A DNA stretch of 64,000 nt from Gracilaria domingensis (GCA_022539475.1 VCMS01000026.1:46556-110555); one strand, 5' to 3'. Positions 1 through 11,454 are shown, counted from the first letter of the stretch. Notes: generated by a model not told the origin, from the letters alone. Program-made: numbers and translations.

Positions 1-622
1 ACTTCCTAACTGCTGACTTTTCTGACGTGTGGATTTCTGCGTTCCATGTAACGGTTATATCTTAGATGGCTTATGATATTATCATATTATTCATACTATA
101 CTCCTTTCGTTTTTGGATTCCTTGTACACCTTTTCGCTGTATATCATGTATAAACACGCATACTCACAACGTATAGCTACAGTTTCATTTCCACCGCATC
201 ATGCCCTTGGCGCCTTGTGCAGTTCCGCCTTCTCAACTCCGCCATTCCGTTTCTAGTATCAGACTGACTGCCGACTCCAGCAGCCAAAGGGTACGAGAAA
301 AAAAAAAAGCGCATGTTCCGAAACGCCGCTATAAGGGTGACGTTGTCGATATGTCACCGTTACAGACCACATAATGGCCGTCAAGCTTGATACATATCCT
401 ACAAAAACTTTAGAGTGTGACCTTATTCTAGTTGGCGTATCCTCAACGAGTGAGCAATGTACACAGATATGAATGTCACAACGACGAGTCAAACATCTCC
501 GCCCCACTAAACACTACAACATATTATGCGTTGCATCTTTCGCAACCATCCACCGATCAGCACAGCGATGGCTTCAGTTCATCTGAGCGTAGCTCTCTCT
601 AGAAGACTGTGGCTCAACATCT
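1..622. other. Intergenic, no gene seen
   Basis: AT-rich sequence with only short open frames that lack recognisable domains or a good start context. I see no RNA gene, repeat or mobile element. It lies downstream (3' side) of the minus-strand GTPase gene and may hold its terminator, but no clear signal could be assigned. Confidence 0.5.
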
Positions 623-2530
623 TCACCTACGAGAACTAAACCTGCGGAGCCCTCGAGGAATACGTACCGGTGCAGATATAGCCTTCTCCATCAATTCATC
701 GATTACCTCCTGCCGAAGGTCGCGAGCTTCTCCGTCCACAACCGCCTGGAGAAGATCTATTAATTCCACCTTCACATAGCTCGTTGGATGGAATATAGTA
801 ACAGAGTAACGATGTACGTTGAGCGTCAGAATGCGATGAAATCCGAGATCTTGTACAACCACAGCCAGTCCTTTGTTGTATATACGATCTCCAAGTTCCG
901 CCATCAAATTCGGGTTGTATCGACTGGAGTTCTTCTCTTGCAAGAATTCACCCCAAACTTCGGAAGCCATTTTACCCAGACATTGCACCTGTATGGCAGT
1001 CTTTTGTATCCTGTTGACAATTCCAATCGTCCCATAGGCCAACAGTCTTCTTGCCATGGAAGTTTTCTTCATCACCATTCCATCAAACCACCCATCACTG
1101 GACATTGTCAGTTTTGTGTACTTAGAACTGGCATATACTCCGGCCAGGTGTTCGTACGTTTGCCATCCGTTATTAACGAGCTCTTCTACCTGCACCTCCA
1201 GACCTTTTCGTGCGTCGGATATAGCCTCTTTCAGTTCATTCCTCTTTTCTACTAGCGATTGTATAAGCTGTAAGGGCATTCCTTTGCATCGATCCACAAT
1301 TCCCTCCAAGACCTTGTGCGAAGCAGAATCACCACTTTCTCGCAGATCTCTTAGGCTCACACAGTATACATTTCTTTCTTGTAAGCGACTATCAAACTGA
1401 ATCCATCTCGATCGATTGTCTTCCTTCAGCTCTTCAAGCTCCTCTTCGTCGGCGGACTCGCTCTCTGTCAATATCAAAATCAACATGGATGCCATCGATT
1501 CACCAAACAATTCCCTGTAGCTATCAAGAGTGTTGTGCACATTACCTTTAATTCCCTCACCAATGGAAACTGTCATGACAAGAGTGCTTGCTTGTTGCAT
1601 TATCTGGATGTGATCTTCAATTGCAGCTTGGTACCAGACGTCTAAATTGTCTCCATCGTTGAGACCAGGCGTGTCAAATACGTCTATACGCCACAGCTCT
1701 CCACTTTTCTGTTCGACTCGTTCCCCGCGCTCTATGTTCATTGTTCCTGTCAAGCCTTTCGAAACCAGAAACGAGTTTGACTTTAGTAGCGCGTTGCCAA
1801 CAGTAGACTTCCCACTTCTTGTGTCTCCAATTATATATACACGACGAAGTCGATCGTATTCTGATTCCTCCTCGTACGCGTGCTCTCGGGGCTTGAGAAG
1901 AACAAACGTCTTCACTCCGCTAGGTTGGATGGCGCAAGTCATTCTGTTTTCGAACTCTGTATTTCGAGACAGACCACACACCATGGTAGCAATAGAATAA
2001 ACCAAGGCCGAGCACGAACTCTCCAACGACGAGTCATGTTTTCCACGTATCCTAACATTCACAAAAGTACTCTTTTCCGTTTTCACATGCTGTAGTGCGA
2101 GATAGAAGAGGTCAATCCTTCCAACCAGATCTTCAATTCTCTCTGCCGAAATCCCAGCGATGCCGACTGTACCTGCTTTTCTCGAACGAGGGTACTTAAC
2201 CACTATAGCAAAGGCGATATTCCCGGCTTGGGACTTCAACAAAAAAAGAAGCTTAATGAGAAGTTCAAGTTGCTCGTTCGGAATATTGAGGTCGCCCAGA
2301 CGAGAGCGAACTTCAATTACTGCTGCCACAGTGATCTGGTTCCTTAGATGGGAGCATTGGCGACTTATTTCTTCTCTGACCTCGTCAAGATTATCCTGAG
2401 TCTGTTTAACAAGTTCTTCTAGTTGTTGTAGATGCTTCTCTTGTTGAGTGGCCTTGATACCAAGAGCTTGAGCAATAGCGATACAGCCTGCAATGAATTC
2501 GATTCCGCTTACCAACTCGACGAACGGCAT
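623..2530 (-). CDS. AIG1/GIMAP-type GTPase, 635 aa
   Basis: Predicted GTP-binding protein with an AIG1-type G domain in the middle of the chain. Seen: a P-loop GDTRSGKST near residue 233 (G1, GxxxxGKS/T), a likely switch-I Thr in KGLTGT, the G3 motif DTPGLND near residue 283, and an LTESESADEEE stretch where AIG1 proteins carry their divergent G4 region. The first ~110 residues are helical: a hydrophobic start (VSGIEFIAGCIAIAQALGI) is followed by a heptad-like Gln/Glu/Lys coiled coil. About 200 residues after the G domain are helical and unassigned. Family knowledge: AIG1/GIMAP and Toc-like GTPases oligomerise on membranes and act in immunity, autophagy or protein import. Which applies here cannot be told. 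A canonical G4 N/TKxD was not found, as is common in divergent members. The start is the first ATG of a long open frame. The gene stands alone. Confidence 0.8.
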   Translation of the reverse strand: MPFVELVSGIEFIAGCIAIAQALGIKATQQEKHLQQLEELVKQTQDNLDEVREEISRQCSHLRNQITVAAVIEVRSRLGDLNIPNEQLELLIKLLFLLKSQAGNIAFAIVVKYPRSRKAGTVGIAGISAERIEDLVGRIDLFYLALQHVKTEKSTFVNVRIRGKHDSSLESSCSALVYSIATMVCGLSRNTEFENRMTCAIQPSGVKTFVLLKPREHAYEEESEYDRLRRVYIIGDTRSGKSTVGNALLKSNSFLVSKGLTGTMNIERGERVEQKSGELWRIDVFDTPGLNDGDNLDVWYQAAIEDHIQIMQQASTLVMTVSIGEGIKGNVHNTLDSYRELFGESMASMLILILTESESADEEELEELKEDNRSRWIQFDSRLQERNVYCVSLRDLRESGDSASHKVLEGIVDRCKGMPLQLIQSLVEKRNELKEAISDARKGLEVQVEELVNNGWQTYEHLAGVYASSKYTKLTMSSDGWFDGMVMKKTSMARRLLAYGTIGIVNRIQKTAIQVQCLGKMASEVWGEFLQEKNSSRYNPNLMAELGDRIYNKGLAVVVQDLGFHRILTLNVHRYSVTIFHPTSYVKVELIDLLQAVVDGEARDLRQEVIDELMEKAISAPVRIPRGLRRFSSRR

Positions 2531-4096
2531 CGTATTGGTAAAGGAACGACATGCACCTTACGTGTTGTGTCTCGTTGAGAGAAAGCAGCAAACGCAGAAA
2601 TGTGGAAACCGTTGCTTTAGAAAGCAGCGATGGTTAATATGAGCGACAGAGCCGCTCGGTGTTGTCTATCGTAACGGTTTATGATGCCAACGATTTCTCG
2701 GCCCATTGTTTCCCAGAACCATGTTGTGTTTACGGGACGCCGCAGATTGTTGCACCCCTTTCGTGCACAGCAGTCAGTAGATTCTGGCTTCGTTAAACCA
2801 CACTGTGCGTTAGCGAAACAGGCGTTGCGCGCTATAAGGAATGATCCTTGTCACTATTCGTATGTTTGACTTCCGAAAAAAAATGAGTACCCAAGGGTAA
2901 TGATAACCCGGGCCGAAGATATTTGACCAAACTTACCCACGCAAAGGACTGCTTGGTCGTACTATCTAATTATCAGGTTTTCCACAAGGCCAACACTGGG
3001 TTTGGAAGAAAGACAGGTGCCTATGGATTGCGCAACAGCATACTTGGTAAGTTTGCAGACGTTATACGGTGACGAATCCAAATACGTCACAGTTTGTCAT
3101 CCCGGTTCGTTACCTTCTGAGTAGCCATCGCAACTGTCTTGACTTCGAAATGGACCGCCTGAGCCATCATCTGACAAGACGATAATGAAAAAGCGTTTGG
3201 GCATCTCCATCCACTGCGCCCTGTTGAAGACCAAGAAAGCTCTCACCTCCAAAATTGCTGACAAGAAGAACCTATGTTCAGTCATATACCGTCGCGAGTG
3301 GAGATGCTAGTATGTAGATGAATGAATGTAGGTAAGATCAGTACCGGATTGGTGCAGCCATTGATTGGCCGTTGGCATGGCTCTTTGACACTCCAGCACA
3401 TACTTTATATAGACATGTCAGCCTAGGGTGCTATTGGGATGACGAAGGTAAGAACCTCCCCCACTATCTACGAGGCCTTGCCCCAGGTTCCTTTCTACCA
3501 TTGATGATCTTTCGGTTGTTGTACCGACGATACCGATGGTTGATGCTGTTCGAGAACCCGACAGCCAACCCTAGTAATGACTGAGAACTTTAAAATTTGA
3601 ATTTCATTATAGTTACCTAGAGAGTCTCGAACAAACCAACACCTCGCTTGGCAATCTCTAGTAGAGACTGCCAACCGAGGTGTTGGTTTGTTCGAGAAGG
3701 CGAGGCAAGCGGTGGCACCAAAATCGCTTGGCGAGATCTCTATGCAATACTGTACTTGTCTAACTTAGGGCTTCTTCGCGAATTCGGACGACAACCCCCT
3801 GTTTCTACGTTGAACGAATGAATTTCTTGAAGTGCAACTTTCGCAAAGGAAAGGTTTCTTTCTTTAACAAGCCAACCATCCGTGTGGACACCGGCTATTC
3901 AATGCTTGAAGACTTTCCTTTCTTTCTTTCTTTCAAACATCGGCGGGAACGTTTCTCAAAAACATTGCTTGTCAAAGAGTAGCTTCAGTCGACATGATTT
4001 GCGTCCTTATTATTAACCAAGACTCGACAACGCGCACTCAGCGCATCTTGCATTGTGCAAGACGTTGGAAGATGGTGTGCTGCTATTTGAATTACG
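2531..4096. other. Intergenic ~1.6 kb, no gene seen
   Basis: No open frame with recognisable protein features on either strand. It contains the near-perfect 73-bp inverted repeat listed separately and a short TTTC/CTTT-rich tract near 3910-3935. The 2531-2650 part is the likely promoter side of the AIG1-type GTPase gene. Confidence 0.5.
3625..3697. repeat. 73-bp inverted repeat (hairpin), 36-bp arms
   Basis: Left arm 3625-3660 is the reverse complement of right arm 3662-3697 with two mismatches around a single central base (3661). Arm sequence starts TCTCGAACAAACCAACACCT. The RNA form would be a long, almost uninterrupted hairpin with practically no loop, so as DNA it is a perfect-palindrome-type structure. 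It lies outside any gene. A second, unrelated palindrome of the same length is at 5966-6038. Confidence 0.85.
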
Positions 4097-5525
4097 TACA
4101 GAACGGGACGGAACAAATGAAGACTGGTTTCTCTTCTCATAGTACGCTTGCCACTTCTTTCCACCATTGACGGCTTTAGCGAATCTTCCTCCAGCACGAC
4201 GCCGGTCCTCAGAAAATAAAGGAGACATTCATTTGGCACTAATCAATGCCTCGTTGCACACGGGTGCTTGGAATTGAGACACAGTTAGAACACATACCTT
4301 ACATACCTTATCCGTGATGAAAGTATCATCTGCTGCGCGAAAAACGGCCGTGTGAAAGAATCTCTGGCAGGTCACTCATGTCACATGTCGTTTGCTCTAT
4401 AACTGCCTCCAGCCGGATCTTGTTCTGCTGAAAGTCATTCTCGGATATCATTCTATCACGCGTAAATAAATTAGAACATGTGAACGACGTGAGTGAACGA
4501 CGTGAGTACTCTCTCGCTCCTTATTCTACCAGTGTCTGCCTTCCACGAACTACAACTCACACTGTCACAACCGGATATCAGCATTCGTCGAGAGTCAGCT
4601 TCGAATTGACATTTGGAGAGAGGAACTGGCCAAAGCAGTATAAAAGGAGCCGGAGCGCCCCCTCGTCCTTCTCTCCTCTCATCATCATCATCATCATCAT
4701 CATCAGCTCATCCGTTCATCCTTCTTCATGTACGTTCAACCCTCCATCTTATTCACGATGTACTTTCTGTCTTCAACTAACCAACCTCCTTCCTCTCTTT
4801 ACGTTCGCTTCTTTTTCCAGCACAGTTTTCTTACGTGCGGGGCATTGGGGAGTTCACCTTCCACGCGGGCACGGGGGTCCTCTTCTCTGGGGAGTGGGTC
4901 AGGACATTTGGGGGGGAAGCTCTTAACTGAGCCGAGCGAGGAGAGGGGACCTTTGATTACTTGGGTTTCGTTTGTTACAAATTTGTAGAGGCGTTAGTGT
5001 GCCGGGATCCTGAAACCATTCCTCGATGAGGAACTATTTCAGGGGGTGCACGGGATGCCTCCTTTTCCAGGATTGGGGTTTGGACATTGGGGCTGGAAGC
5101 TAAGAGAAGCGGGTCGGGAGGGGGAGGGGGCATCCCAGGACGGGTGAGTACGCGCTCCTGTTTATACAGGTTTAAAGGCCGCACCTAACTGGCTTCAAAT
5201 TCCTCTTTTCGAGGGCCCTCCCCCTTCCGCTCCGGTGTAGACTAGAGTAGTGAGACGTAGCATTGTAGGTTTGTTAGCTTGGGGCACACATACTGGTACG
5301 TCGAACATTCTAGCGTTGTGCGCGAGCGATTTAACTTACCTTTTCTTTCCATTGTTGGATGACAATCGCAGTGTAGACAACTAGGGCTTTTGAATAAACA
5401 TTTGTTTCCTATTCTCTTTCTTTTTCTTCGTGCATCGTTCTATACTATTCAGGCAGCTAGTCAAAGTCTGGAGAGGAGAAGAGATCGAGTTCTACGAGTA
5501 CTTGGCCTTGGCTGTATCTTATCCG
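4097..5525 (+). repeat. RepA dispersed repeat, copy 1
   Basis: One of four copies of a ~1.1-1.4 kb repeat in this window (others 9456-10792, 18345-19386 on the minus strand, 46148-47265). Copy 1 is almost identical to copy 2 from about 4470 to 5390 and more diverged upstream. It looks like a Pol II transcription unit: TATAAAAG at 4639-4646, then a (CAT)n tract, a GGTGAGTACG resembling a 5' splice site near 5142, and AATAAA at 5393-5398. Small open frames inside (for example 86 codons from 4728) are not preserved in frame in the other copies, so coding is unlikely. It could be a non-autonomous element, a solo LTR (promoter plus poly(A) signal fits) or a non-coding RNA gene family. Target-site duplications were not found. 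Confidence 0.75.
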
Positions 5526-5716
5526 CTTGTGACAGCAGACTTTTCTCTCGGTGGTGACCCACAGTCTGCAGCAGAAAAGGAATTCGATACCAACGATTTA
5601 CCAGTAAGGGATGAACAAACGTTAGATATATAACAGTATCAACTACTTCTTTATCTCTTATTCGTTCTTGCAAGTGGGTTTGAAGGCGAGAAGAGTTAGG
5701 AGACAGGGAGAGAGCG

Positions 5717-5740
5717 AAAGAGAGAGAGAGAGAGAGAGAC
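5717..5740. repeat. (AG)n microsatellite
   Basis: About 11 uninterrupted AG units, with a purine-rich approach (GGGAGAGAGCGAAAG) on its left. Similar (CT/GA)n tracts occur near 18282 and 47301, at the edge of RepA copies. Confidence 0.9.
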
Positions 5741-5965
5741 TTACGTGCGCCGAACAGAGCGGTGGCGCGAGTTGCAGTCGTAGCTAGCGCCAGTTTGTCC
5801 GATAACAACCAGGACCGCCCGGCGGAAGAGGGCGATGTTGGGCCGGCACGACGGCGGTTGCGCGGCTTCAAAGTGAAGAAGTTAATGCTGAAACGCTTTC
5901 GGATCATGGCCGTGAACACAGACGTCAATGACGGTGCAACCTCATGCTCCGATAGCGTTTCTGAA

Positions 5966-6038
5966 ACGTTGTGAAGGAGTTATCCTTACGATGCTGAAAC
6001 GCCGTTTCAGCATCATAAGGATAACTCCTTCACAACGT
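5966..6038. repeat. 73-bp palindrome, 36-bp arms, one mismatch
   Basis: Arms 5966-6001 and 6003-6038 are reverse complements around one central base (6002). The only mismatch is C at 5989 against A at 6015. Arms read ACGTTGTGAAGGAGTTATCC inward. A short related string (ATGCTGAAACGC) occurs ~80 bp upstream at 5887. Same total length and arm length as the unrelated palindrome at 3625-3697. Confidence 0.9.
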
Positions 6039-6322
6039 CAAATCAAGGCGCAGCTTGGGGACTTGCAACCCGTGAAGCGCTTCCTGAGTGTAAGTTCTGT
6101 TGTAGATAAAGAGCAAAAACCGGTGGAACGACGGCACAAACATGTCATGCTATTCCTCATAAGGCTTCATTCATCGGTGTGCTGGATACTATCTAATTTG
6201 GGAGTGCGATAAACTAGCCTCTACTACTTGTAGAGACCAAAAAGAAATACCAAGGGTACGTCACAGTTAAAAGATTCCGCGGTTCTCTACAAAACACAAG
6301 TCTAAAAAGTAAATGCAAGCGT

Positions 6323-8143
6323 CTACATGTTCCAAGTCCGGACGCAGGAGTCACCTCCAGAGGTGACGATGCAGTTCTCTGACACAAACGCAATGCCAGT
6401 CACGCCGCTGCGATGAGCAGTCTTCAGCCTCAGAGGCTCATCCTCAGAGTTGACCGGCCACACCGCCACAGATCCATCCATGCCCCCCGAGGCTACCATG
6501 CTTCCATCAAGAGAGAAGGCAATGGCATCCACTCTAGCAGTGTGAACTAAACCTCCGCCAGTGACCGTCTCTCTGGTGGTGGCATTGTACAGCTTCACTC
6601 TTCTTGACTTTTCACCGACTGCCAAACATTCACCATCTGGAGAAAATGCGATCCTGTTGGGGGCAGATGGCATTCTCATGCGGTTTCCAGCCTCTGTGAA
6701 TTTAGAACCATTGACGGTAAAGAACCTCAACTCACCTGAGCCGCCAGAGACTTCAAAACCAACCGCGATCAATCCGTCATTGTTGACAGCCACAGCTGTA
6801 CCAGTTTCGCCATTACCAAATTTCATCTCAGCTTCAATAGCAGTTGCCTCGCTGTTGATGGTCACCAAGCGTGTCTCGTTCACCATCACGGCCGAATAGG
6901 CAGGGGTCTGACTCATAGGAACAGTAATGTCAACACCGCCACCCTTGACCACAACAGGCTTAGCGAACTTGAGAGTGCTTCGGGGCGTAACGAAGACCTT
7001 TCCATCCAAGCCGACGTTGGCGACAATATCTTCGTTAGCGGCGATAGCGCACACGGATGAGACAGGTCCCTTGCCAGTGAAATGAAGATCAGCACTCCCC
7101 ACATCCATTTCCCACGCCACCATGAGGCCAGAGTAGTCTGCTGTGTACACATTGTTCCCCACAGCAGCCAGACCGATGATTTGCTTGCAATGGCCGCGGA
7201 AGACTTTGGTCACAGAGTCTTGACCAGCTTCCACCACATTGATTTGAGGTCTTAAACTGACGGATACTGTCTCTCCTCCCTTCTTCGAGTGAGCGCACCC
7301 AACCTGCATGTCCATGACCTCTTTGCCGTACGTAATAGTACGAAGGCACTTTCCATCCGGAATGGACCAAAACTTGTTAGTCTTATCGTTTGAACTAGTC
7401 ATGAGATTGCTGTCATCAAACCAGACAATGCCAGTAACACTTGCAACATGTTCCGCAGTGGTGCAAACCACTTGTTTCGATTCAACATCAACGATGCTGC
7501 AGGTTCGGTCAGAGCTGGCGATAGCCAAAAATTTGGCACTCGGCGAGAATCGAACGTCATTAATGAAACCGTTGTGGTGCTTGAAAAATGTAGGAATGTC
7601 AATCTCGCGCACGGGGGGACCTTTGAAGAGACCGACGGTCATGTCCTCACTGCCGGTCACAACATATCCCTTGATGGCGTCGCAAGAGATGCCGTTCTTG
7701 GTGTGGCCACCGCACACACCAGCAGACCCTCCAGACGGAATCTTGACCACCTTTCCGAAGGCACCGCGACTCTCTCCCGCCAGCATCAAATACTTGCCAT
7801 CTGGAGTGAAGGAAAGATCGCGCACAGCGCCATTATACACCTGCATCTCATTCTTCTGAACGCCAGTGTCAACATTCCAGATGCGTACAAAACCGTGTTC
7901 GTCGGCGGAAGCGACTTGCTTGCCGTCCGGGGTGAAACGAGCGCAGGTGACAGGGGCGGAATGCAGCGAGAAGACGCGCGCGTTCAGAGGATCCTGAATG
8001 CTGCGAACAACTGCAACGCGCCCGGAGGCATAGGCGATGAGTGAGGTCTGGGCGGTGGGATCGGCGCTGATGTGGGAAGCTTCGCCTCGCACGGTGTTGG
8101 GCACACCTGGGTACAGCTGCTTGAGGGTGAGTGTGTTGGCCAT
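6323..8143 (-). CDS. AIP1: Actin-interacting protein 1 (AIP1/WDR1), WD40 protein
   Basis: A 606-residue all-WD40 protein, the usual length of AIP1/WDR1, which folds as two seven-bladed propellers. Known role of the family: it works with ADF/cofilin to sever and disassemble actin filaments in the cytoplasm. Seen: repeated WD-type units such as FTPDGKQVASADEHGFVRIW, FSPSAKFLAIASSDRTCSIVD and FSLDGSMVASGGMDGSVAVW, and an AIP1-type beginning (LYPGVPNTVRGEAS, corresponding to the phrase 'P.t.RG....l..dp' of the family). A C-terminal WD unit ends at ...GGDSCVRTWNM. The ATG at 8141-8143 starts the family-like N-terminus, with no in-frame extension needed. Single exon. It is flanked upstream by a GC-rich interval with two long G runs. 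Confidence 0.93.
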   Translation of the reverse strand: MANTLTLKQLYPGVPNTVRGEASHISADPTAQTSLIAYASGRVAVVRSIQDPLNARVFSLHSAPVTCARFTPDGKQVASADEHGFVRIWNVDTGVQKNEMQVYNGAVRDLSFTPDGKYLMLAGESRGAFGKVVKIPSGGSAGVCGGHTKNGISCDAIKGYVVTGSEDMTVGLFKGPPVREIDIPTFFKHHNGFINDVRFSPSAKFLAIASSDRTCSIVDVESKQVVCTTAEHVASVTGIVWFDDSNLMTSSNDKTNKFWSIPDGKCLRTITYGKEVMDMQVGCAHSKKGGETVSVSLRPQINVVEAGQDSVTKVFRGHCKQIIGLAAVGNNVYTADYSGLMVAWEMDVGSADLHFTGKGPVSSVCAIAANEDIVANVGLDGKVFVTPRSTLKFAKPVVVKGGGVDITVPMSQTPAYSAVMVNETRLVTINSEATAIEAEMKFGNGETGTAVAVNNDGLIAVGFEVSGGSGELRFFTVNGSKFTEAGNRMRMPSAPNRIAFSPDGECLAVGEKSRRVKLYNATTRETVTGGGLVHTARVDAIAFSLDGSMVASGGMDGSVAVWPVNSEDEPLRLKTAHRSGVTGIAFVSENCIVTSGGDSCVRTWNM

Positions 8144-9455
8144 GTGGAAACGACGAAGCGGTCAGAGTCAGACGCAGTGAAGGGCGGGACGTTAGAGCGC
8201 GGAGTTAGCGTAGGGGGGGGGGGGGGGAGGCGAGAGAGTGACGTTAAAGCAGGGCTGGCGGGGGGGGGGGGGGGGAGCGAACGTATGGCTGAGTGCTGCC
8301 AAGCGCGTCAAAGAAGCCAAAGAAGCGATGCAACGAGCGGGAAGCGCCGTTGACGGGCGCGAGCAGCGATTTTGATCGGCGCTGACACCGATTCAACTTC
8401 AAATTTTGAGGCGTCGCGCCACGTGTGCCGTTTTGCTGGCGCGCCGGCGCATTGCTGGAACGTTGTGATTGGCGGCATGCAAACGGTCGACGTGCTGCAC
8501 GCCAGTCACGAGCCGCTTACCGTTCGGACTTGCGTCACATCGCACGAGCGCTGCTGGCCATTTCTGTCGGCGCCGCGCTCCTCCTTTGACAACGAACCGC
8601 GGTCGGAGCGGTGTGGCGCGGCAGGCCGGCGGCCTCCCACTGATGGAGTCCAACGCCGACGATGACGACAGTCCCGCGAGCGTCTGGTGCACGGCTCTAC
8701 GGCGCTCGCTGATGTGACGGCTTTTTAGGGGACAAAGCCGCCGACGGCCGTGTAGACGACAGCAACGTTCGACGTCGGCAAGGAAAGCAGCGCAGCTACA
8801 AGTTGGCCAAGCGCCTCTCGCATGCTGGAAGGCGGACGGCGAACGGCGAACGGCCAACTTCATATCTACGATAATAATAAGCGGTACGCGTATCTCAGGA
8901 CCCTAAACGAGGCGCGCACATAGTCTTGCGATGATGCGATGACGTTGCTGCGTGCCCATGCTCGTAAGCGTCTCGCACAAACATCCGGCCGTGCCCGACT
9001 GCTGCCGATTGGCAGCGGATCTCGTGGTTGCGAAGCGCTATTTTTGAGCGTGTTCATAATAATCTGACGCCAGCCATTTCAACGCGCTTTCTTTGTACAT
9101 GGCCTGGTAGTTTGATCACTCGTGACTGACGTTCGTGGGTGCAAGCCTGCTAACATAATGTTAGCCTAACATTGCCCTAGACAAGCATTAGCCTCCCAGA
9201 GAATAAGAGCACATTGCTAGCCTCCCTGATGTCGTTATCTACCAGATCAGAGATTACAACAACTGATCCCCAAACATAGTTCAAAGAATACAGTGTGCGC
9301 CTATTAAACATGTAAACTGTAGCAATGCTCACCGAGCAGAATCATGCTAACGCCACGGCATGGCTGTATTTTTCTTTGTACAACAATTGCACTACTAAAA
9401 GAGTCCGTAGACCCACAACGCACAACATTCCTAATTGTGTTCACCGTGATCACGT
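8144..9455. other. Intergenic ~1.3 kb, GC-rich with two poly-G runs
   Basis: Upstream side of AIP1. Two uninterrupted G runs, 15 nt at 8213-8227 and 16 nt at 8260-8275, stand 70-130 bp from the AIP1 start codon and could form G-quadruplexes on the plus strand. Short open frames on both strands at 8370-8870 are Arg/Ala-rich and domainless, as expected of GC-rich non-coding DNA. From 9060 to 9455 the composition falls to average and I see nothing. Confidence 0.5.
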
Positions 9456-10792
9456 ATAGAACGGAACTGATCAAATGAACACTAGTTTCTCTTCTTATAG
9501 TACGCTTGCTGCTTCCTTTCCAACATCGACGGCTTTTAACAATCTCCCTCCAGCACGACGCATGTCTTCAGAGGACAAAAGAAGATATTCATTTGGCAGC
9601 AACCAATGTCCCGTTGCACACGAGTGTTCGGAATTACGACGTACTGAGAACACCTAACTTGTCGGTGATCAAAGTATCATCTGCTGCGCGAAAAACGGCC
9701 GTGTGAAAGAACCTCTGGCAGGTCACTCATGTCACATGTCATTTGTTCTATAACTGCTACCAGCCGGATCTTGTTCTGCTGAAAGTCATTCCCGGATATC
9801 ATTCTATCACGCTCAAATAAATTAGAACATGTGAACGACGTGAGTGAATGACGTGAGTACTCTCTCGCTCCTTATTCTACCAGTGTCTGCCTTCCACGAA
9901 CTACAACTCACACTGTCACAACCGGATATCAGCATTCGTCGAGAGTCAGCTTCGAATTGACATTTGGAGAGAGGAACTGGCCAAAGCAGTATAAAAGGAG
10001 CCGGAGCGCCCCCTCGTCCTTCTCTCCTCTCATCATCATCATCATCATCATCATCATCAGCTCATCCGTTCATCCTTCTTCATGTACGTTCAACCCTCCA
10101 TCTTATTCACGATGTACTTTCTGTCTTCAACTAACCAACCTCCTTCCTCTCTTTACGTTCGCTTCTTTTTCCAGCACAGTTTTCTTACGTGCGGGGCATT
10201 GGGGAGTTCACCTTCCACGCGGGCACGGGGGTCCTCTTCTCTGGGGAGTGGGTCAGGACATTTGGGGGGGAAGCTCTTAACTGAGCCGAGCGAGGAGAGG
10301 GGACCTTTGATTACTTGGGTTTCGTTTGTTACAAATTTGTAGAGGCGTTAGTGTGCCGGGATCCTGAAACCATTCCTCGATGAGGAACTATTTCAGGGGG
10401 TGCACGGGATGCCTCCTTTTCCAGGATTGGGGTTTGGACATTGGGGCTGGAAGCTAAGAGAAGCGGGTCGGGAGGGGGAGGGGGCATCCCAGGACGGGTG
10501 AGTACGCGCTCCTGTTTATACAGGTTTAAAGGCCGCACCTAACTGGCTTCAAATTCCTCTTTTCGAGGGCCCTCCCCCTTCCGCTCCGGTGTAGACTAGA
10601 GTAGTGAGACGTAGCATTGTAGGTTTGTTAGCTTGGGACACACATACTGGTACGTCGAACATTCTAGCGTTGTGCGCGAGCGATTTAACTTACCTTTTCT
10701 TTCCATTGTTGGATGATAATCGCAGTGTAGACAACTAGGGCTTCTGAATAAACATTTGTTTCCTATTCTCTTTCGTCTTCTTCGTGCGTCGA
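9456..10792 (+). repeat. RepA dispersed repeat, copy 2
   Basis: Second RepA copy, same strand as copy 1 and about 5.4 kb from it. Nearly identical over the core, including TATAAAAG at 9990-9997, the (CAT)n tract (one unit longer than copy 1), the TGAGTACGCGCTCC stretch and AATAAA at 10747-10752. Homology with copies 1, 3 and 4 stops at about 10792, after CGTCTTCTTCGTGCGTCG. The other copies continue for a further ~100 bp, so this copy is shorter at its 3' end. Confidence 0.75.
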
Positions 10793-11454
10793 GCAGCAAA
10801 TGAACCTATCTCACCACAGCAGGAATACCACGGACATGAATTGCGGACAAGGTACTTGCAACTATTCGAGGGTTGCACGCACACACCGGTCCATCCAAAC
10901 AACCACAGGATGTGTGTTTGAAACTATGGATTAAGACATGATGGGGAACGTGAAGAGGGCCCCATGTCTAAGATACTCTGACACAGACAAAACGAAACAG
11001 GTCGCGCTTCTGGAAGACAGCGGCGGAAGATTCAAGGCGATGCGTGATTATGATACGCTCACATGGCAGCGGGATGAAGGCTTTTGAATTTTTCCTGGAA
11101 CGCGCCGAGGGCGGCGTTGCAGCAGGTGTCGTCATCAAACATGAGTCATCGCCATGGCTGCCATACGCGCGGCCGGCGTCTGTCCTTCTGTGGCTAAATT
11201 TAAATGCAACCCGCACGAGCAACGCGGCTGAAGAGGTGCGACAGCGAGCGCCGTCCACCCAACCTTGTCGTTCTTCAAAACGCAAAGACGCTGGAAACGC
11301 GGCTATCGTCGCAACTGCTAGTAACTCCACCTTATCCTACGCTTCCAGTCTAGCGCGTCAAAAGCTTGGTTGACTCAACAAGGCGCTCAAGCCCAGCATC
11401 TGATCGTCGAAAGCAGTGCGGAAGTATCGTATTCTACATTTTTGTCGAAGCAGC
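10793..11454. other. Intergenic ~0.66 kb, promoter side of Ies2 gene
   Basis: No gene recognised. Open frames on both strands at 10968-11373 overlap each other and have no domain. The final ~100 bp precede the ATG of the Ies2 gene. No clear TATA box was found. Confidence 0.45.

Larger units (their letters stand above)
5526..6322. other. Intergenic ~0.8 kb with simple repeat and palindrome
   Basis: No gene recognised. Contains the GA dinucleotide tract and the 73-bp palindrome listed separately. Short frames here (for example 5762-5974) have no recognisable domain. The end near 6250-6322 is the 3' flank of the convergent AIP1 gene. Confidence 0.5.

Noticed and set aside
259-507. 82-codon minus-strand frame
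   Set aside because: No domain, no signal peptide with plausible mature part, no conserved context.
4728-4988. 86-codon frame in RepA copies 1 and 2
   Set aside because: Broken by small deletions in copies 3 and 4 and not protein-like; nearly identical DNA in copies 1 and 2 explains its presence in both.
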